55,042 nucleotides of DNA from a virus: the IMG/VR virus record IMGVR_UViG_3300046820_000403, positions 1-55,042 of that record. The stretch is one strand, 5' to 3'. The stretch's first letter is position 1; every line of letters begins with the position of its first letter. The notes below the pieces were generated by a model, which saw nothing but the letters and a program-made list of their open reading frames with translations, was not told the DNA's origin and did no database searches. Of this stretch, positions 54,929 to 55,042 are shown piece after piece. The translations under genes were made by a program, and so were the position numbers.

Positions 54929-55042
54929 AATGTTATGAATTTGATTGTTTATGGCATGCACTTGACATGGGGGGCACACCGAATCCCCTCATCATCCTAC
55001 GGGGTTGTGATGTGATGTGGGCTACCCTCTCATGCATACGAT
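54929..55042 (-). other. Upstream region of the rightmost gene
   Basis: 114 bp, no gene. The A-rich leader (AAACAATCAAATTCATAACATT on the - strand, 22 nt before the ATG) is followed upstream by a GC-richer stretch containing a possible hairpin CCCC/GGGG (54985-54988 with 55001-55004). No TAnnTTTG element was seen. Confidence 0.5.

Noticed and set aside
1-55042. crAss-like phage assignment
   Set aside because: Some shared gene types occur, but no giant RNA polymerase or crAss-type capsid module is in the window, while rIIA/rIIB, RecA and a GroES-like gene suggest another large phage lineage.

Overview
The window is a stretch of a large, AT-rich, double-stranded DNA tailed phage genome whose host is most likely a member of the Bacteroidota. 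The phage assignment rests on tail adhesins, an endolysin behind a holin-like protein, an rIIA/rIIB pair, a dense replication and nucleotide-metabolism block, and tightly overlapping small genes with TAATG or ATGA junctions. The host inference rests on four things: start codons are preceded by A-rich leaders (often AAACCAA) rather than Shine-Dalgarno sequences; some promoters match the Bacteroidota form TTG-N20-TAnnTTTG; a DUF5522-type cysteine mini-protein is present; and signal peptides of the form MKKLLL...AQ are common. No tRNA, rRNA, integrase, transposase or CRISPR array was recognised. The left edge cuts through a gene.

Layout. Positions 1-2345 (+) hold glycine-rich tail adhesins and a small tail protein. 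Positions 2322-9122 (-) are a surface-sugar block of five glycosyltransferases (two GT9/heptosyltransferase-like) and a methyltransferase. A 51-bp divergent promoter region separates it from the next + strand block. That block holds a DUF6165 gene and the lysis module (small membrane proteins, a spanin-like protein, a PG-binding/GH19 endolysin; 9174-12034). Next is a seven-gene envelope or secretion operon (12066-17268) with two CsgG-like proteins, a secreted cohesin/dockerin-type protein, a lipoprotein and a barrel-like protein with a low-complexity neck. Positions 17374-21446 hold collagen-like and Thr-rich structural proteins, another glycosyltransferase and a Dps-like protein. After a structured non-coding gap (21447-21654) comes an array of very small lysine-rich proteins with an embedded HExxH protein (21655-23870), ending at a strong bidirectional terminator.

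From 23938 to the right end all genes are on the - strand. Read in transcription order (right to left) they are: many small unknown early-type genes (50-55 kb); family B DNA polymerase; more small genes (45-48 kb); a helicase-loader-like protein, DnaB-type helicase, SF2 helicase, Sak4-like ATPase, a candidate ssDNA-binding protein and a primase (39-45 kb); a UDG-like protein, rIIA and rIIB, an HNH nuclease and a PD-(D/E)XK nuclease (31-38 kb); B12-dependent ribonucleotide reductase and RecA (27-30 kb); dUTPase, DUF3310, an HNH protein and a GroES-like protein; and finally a second sugar cluster (23.9-25.9 kb).

How it fits together. The - strand makes dNTPs (NrdJ, dUTPase), replicates and recombines DNA, and carries the rII functions. 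The + strand makes the virion exterior, lysis proteins and an unusual outer-envelope module. Glycosyltransferase clusters lie next to repetitive Gly-, Ser- or Thr-rich surface proteins in three places, which suggests that virion fibres are glycosylated; altering the host surface is the main alternative. Points most worth a second look are the CsgG/cohesin-dockerin operon, the array of tiny basic proteins with the HExxH protein, a UDG homologue lacking its catalytic Asp, a polymerase ending in a host-clamp-binding motif, a cryptic DUF5522 mini-gene starting at TTG inside the nrdJ end, and the repeat-rich gaps at 21.5, 47.8 and 54.4 kb.
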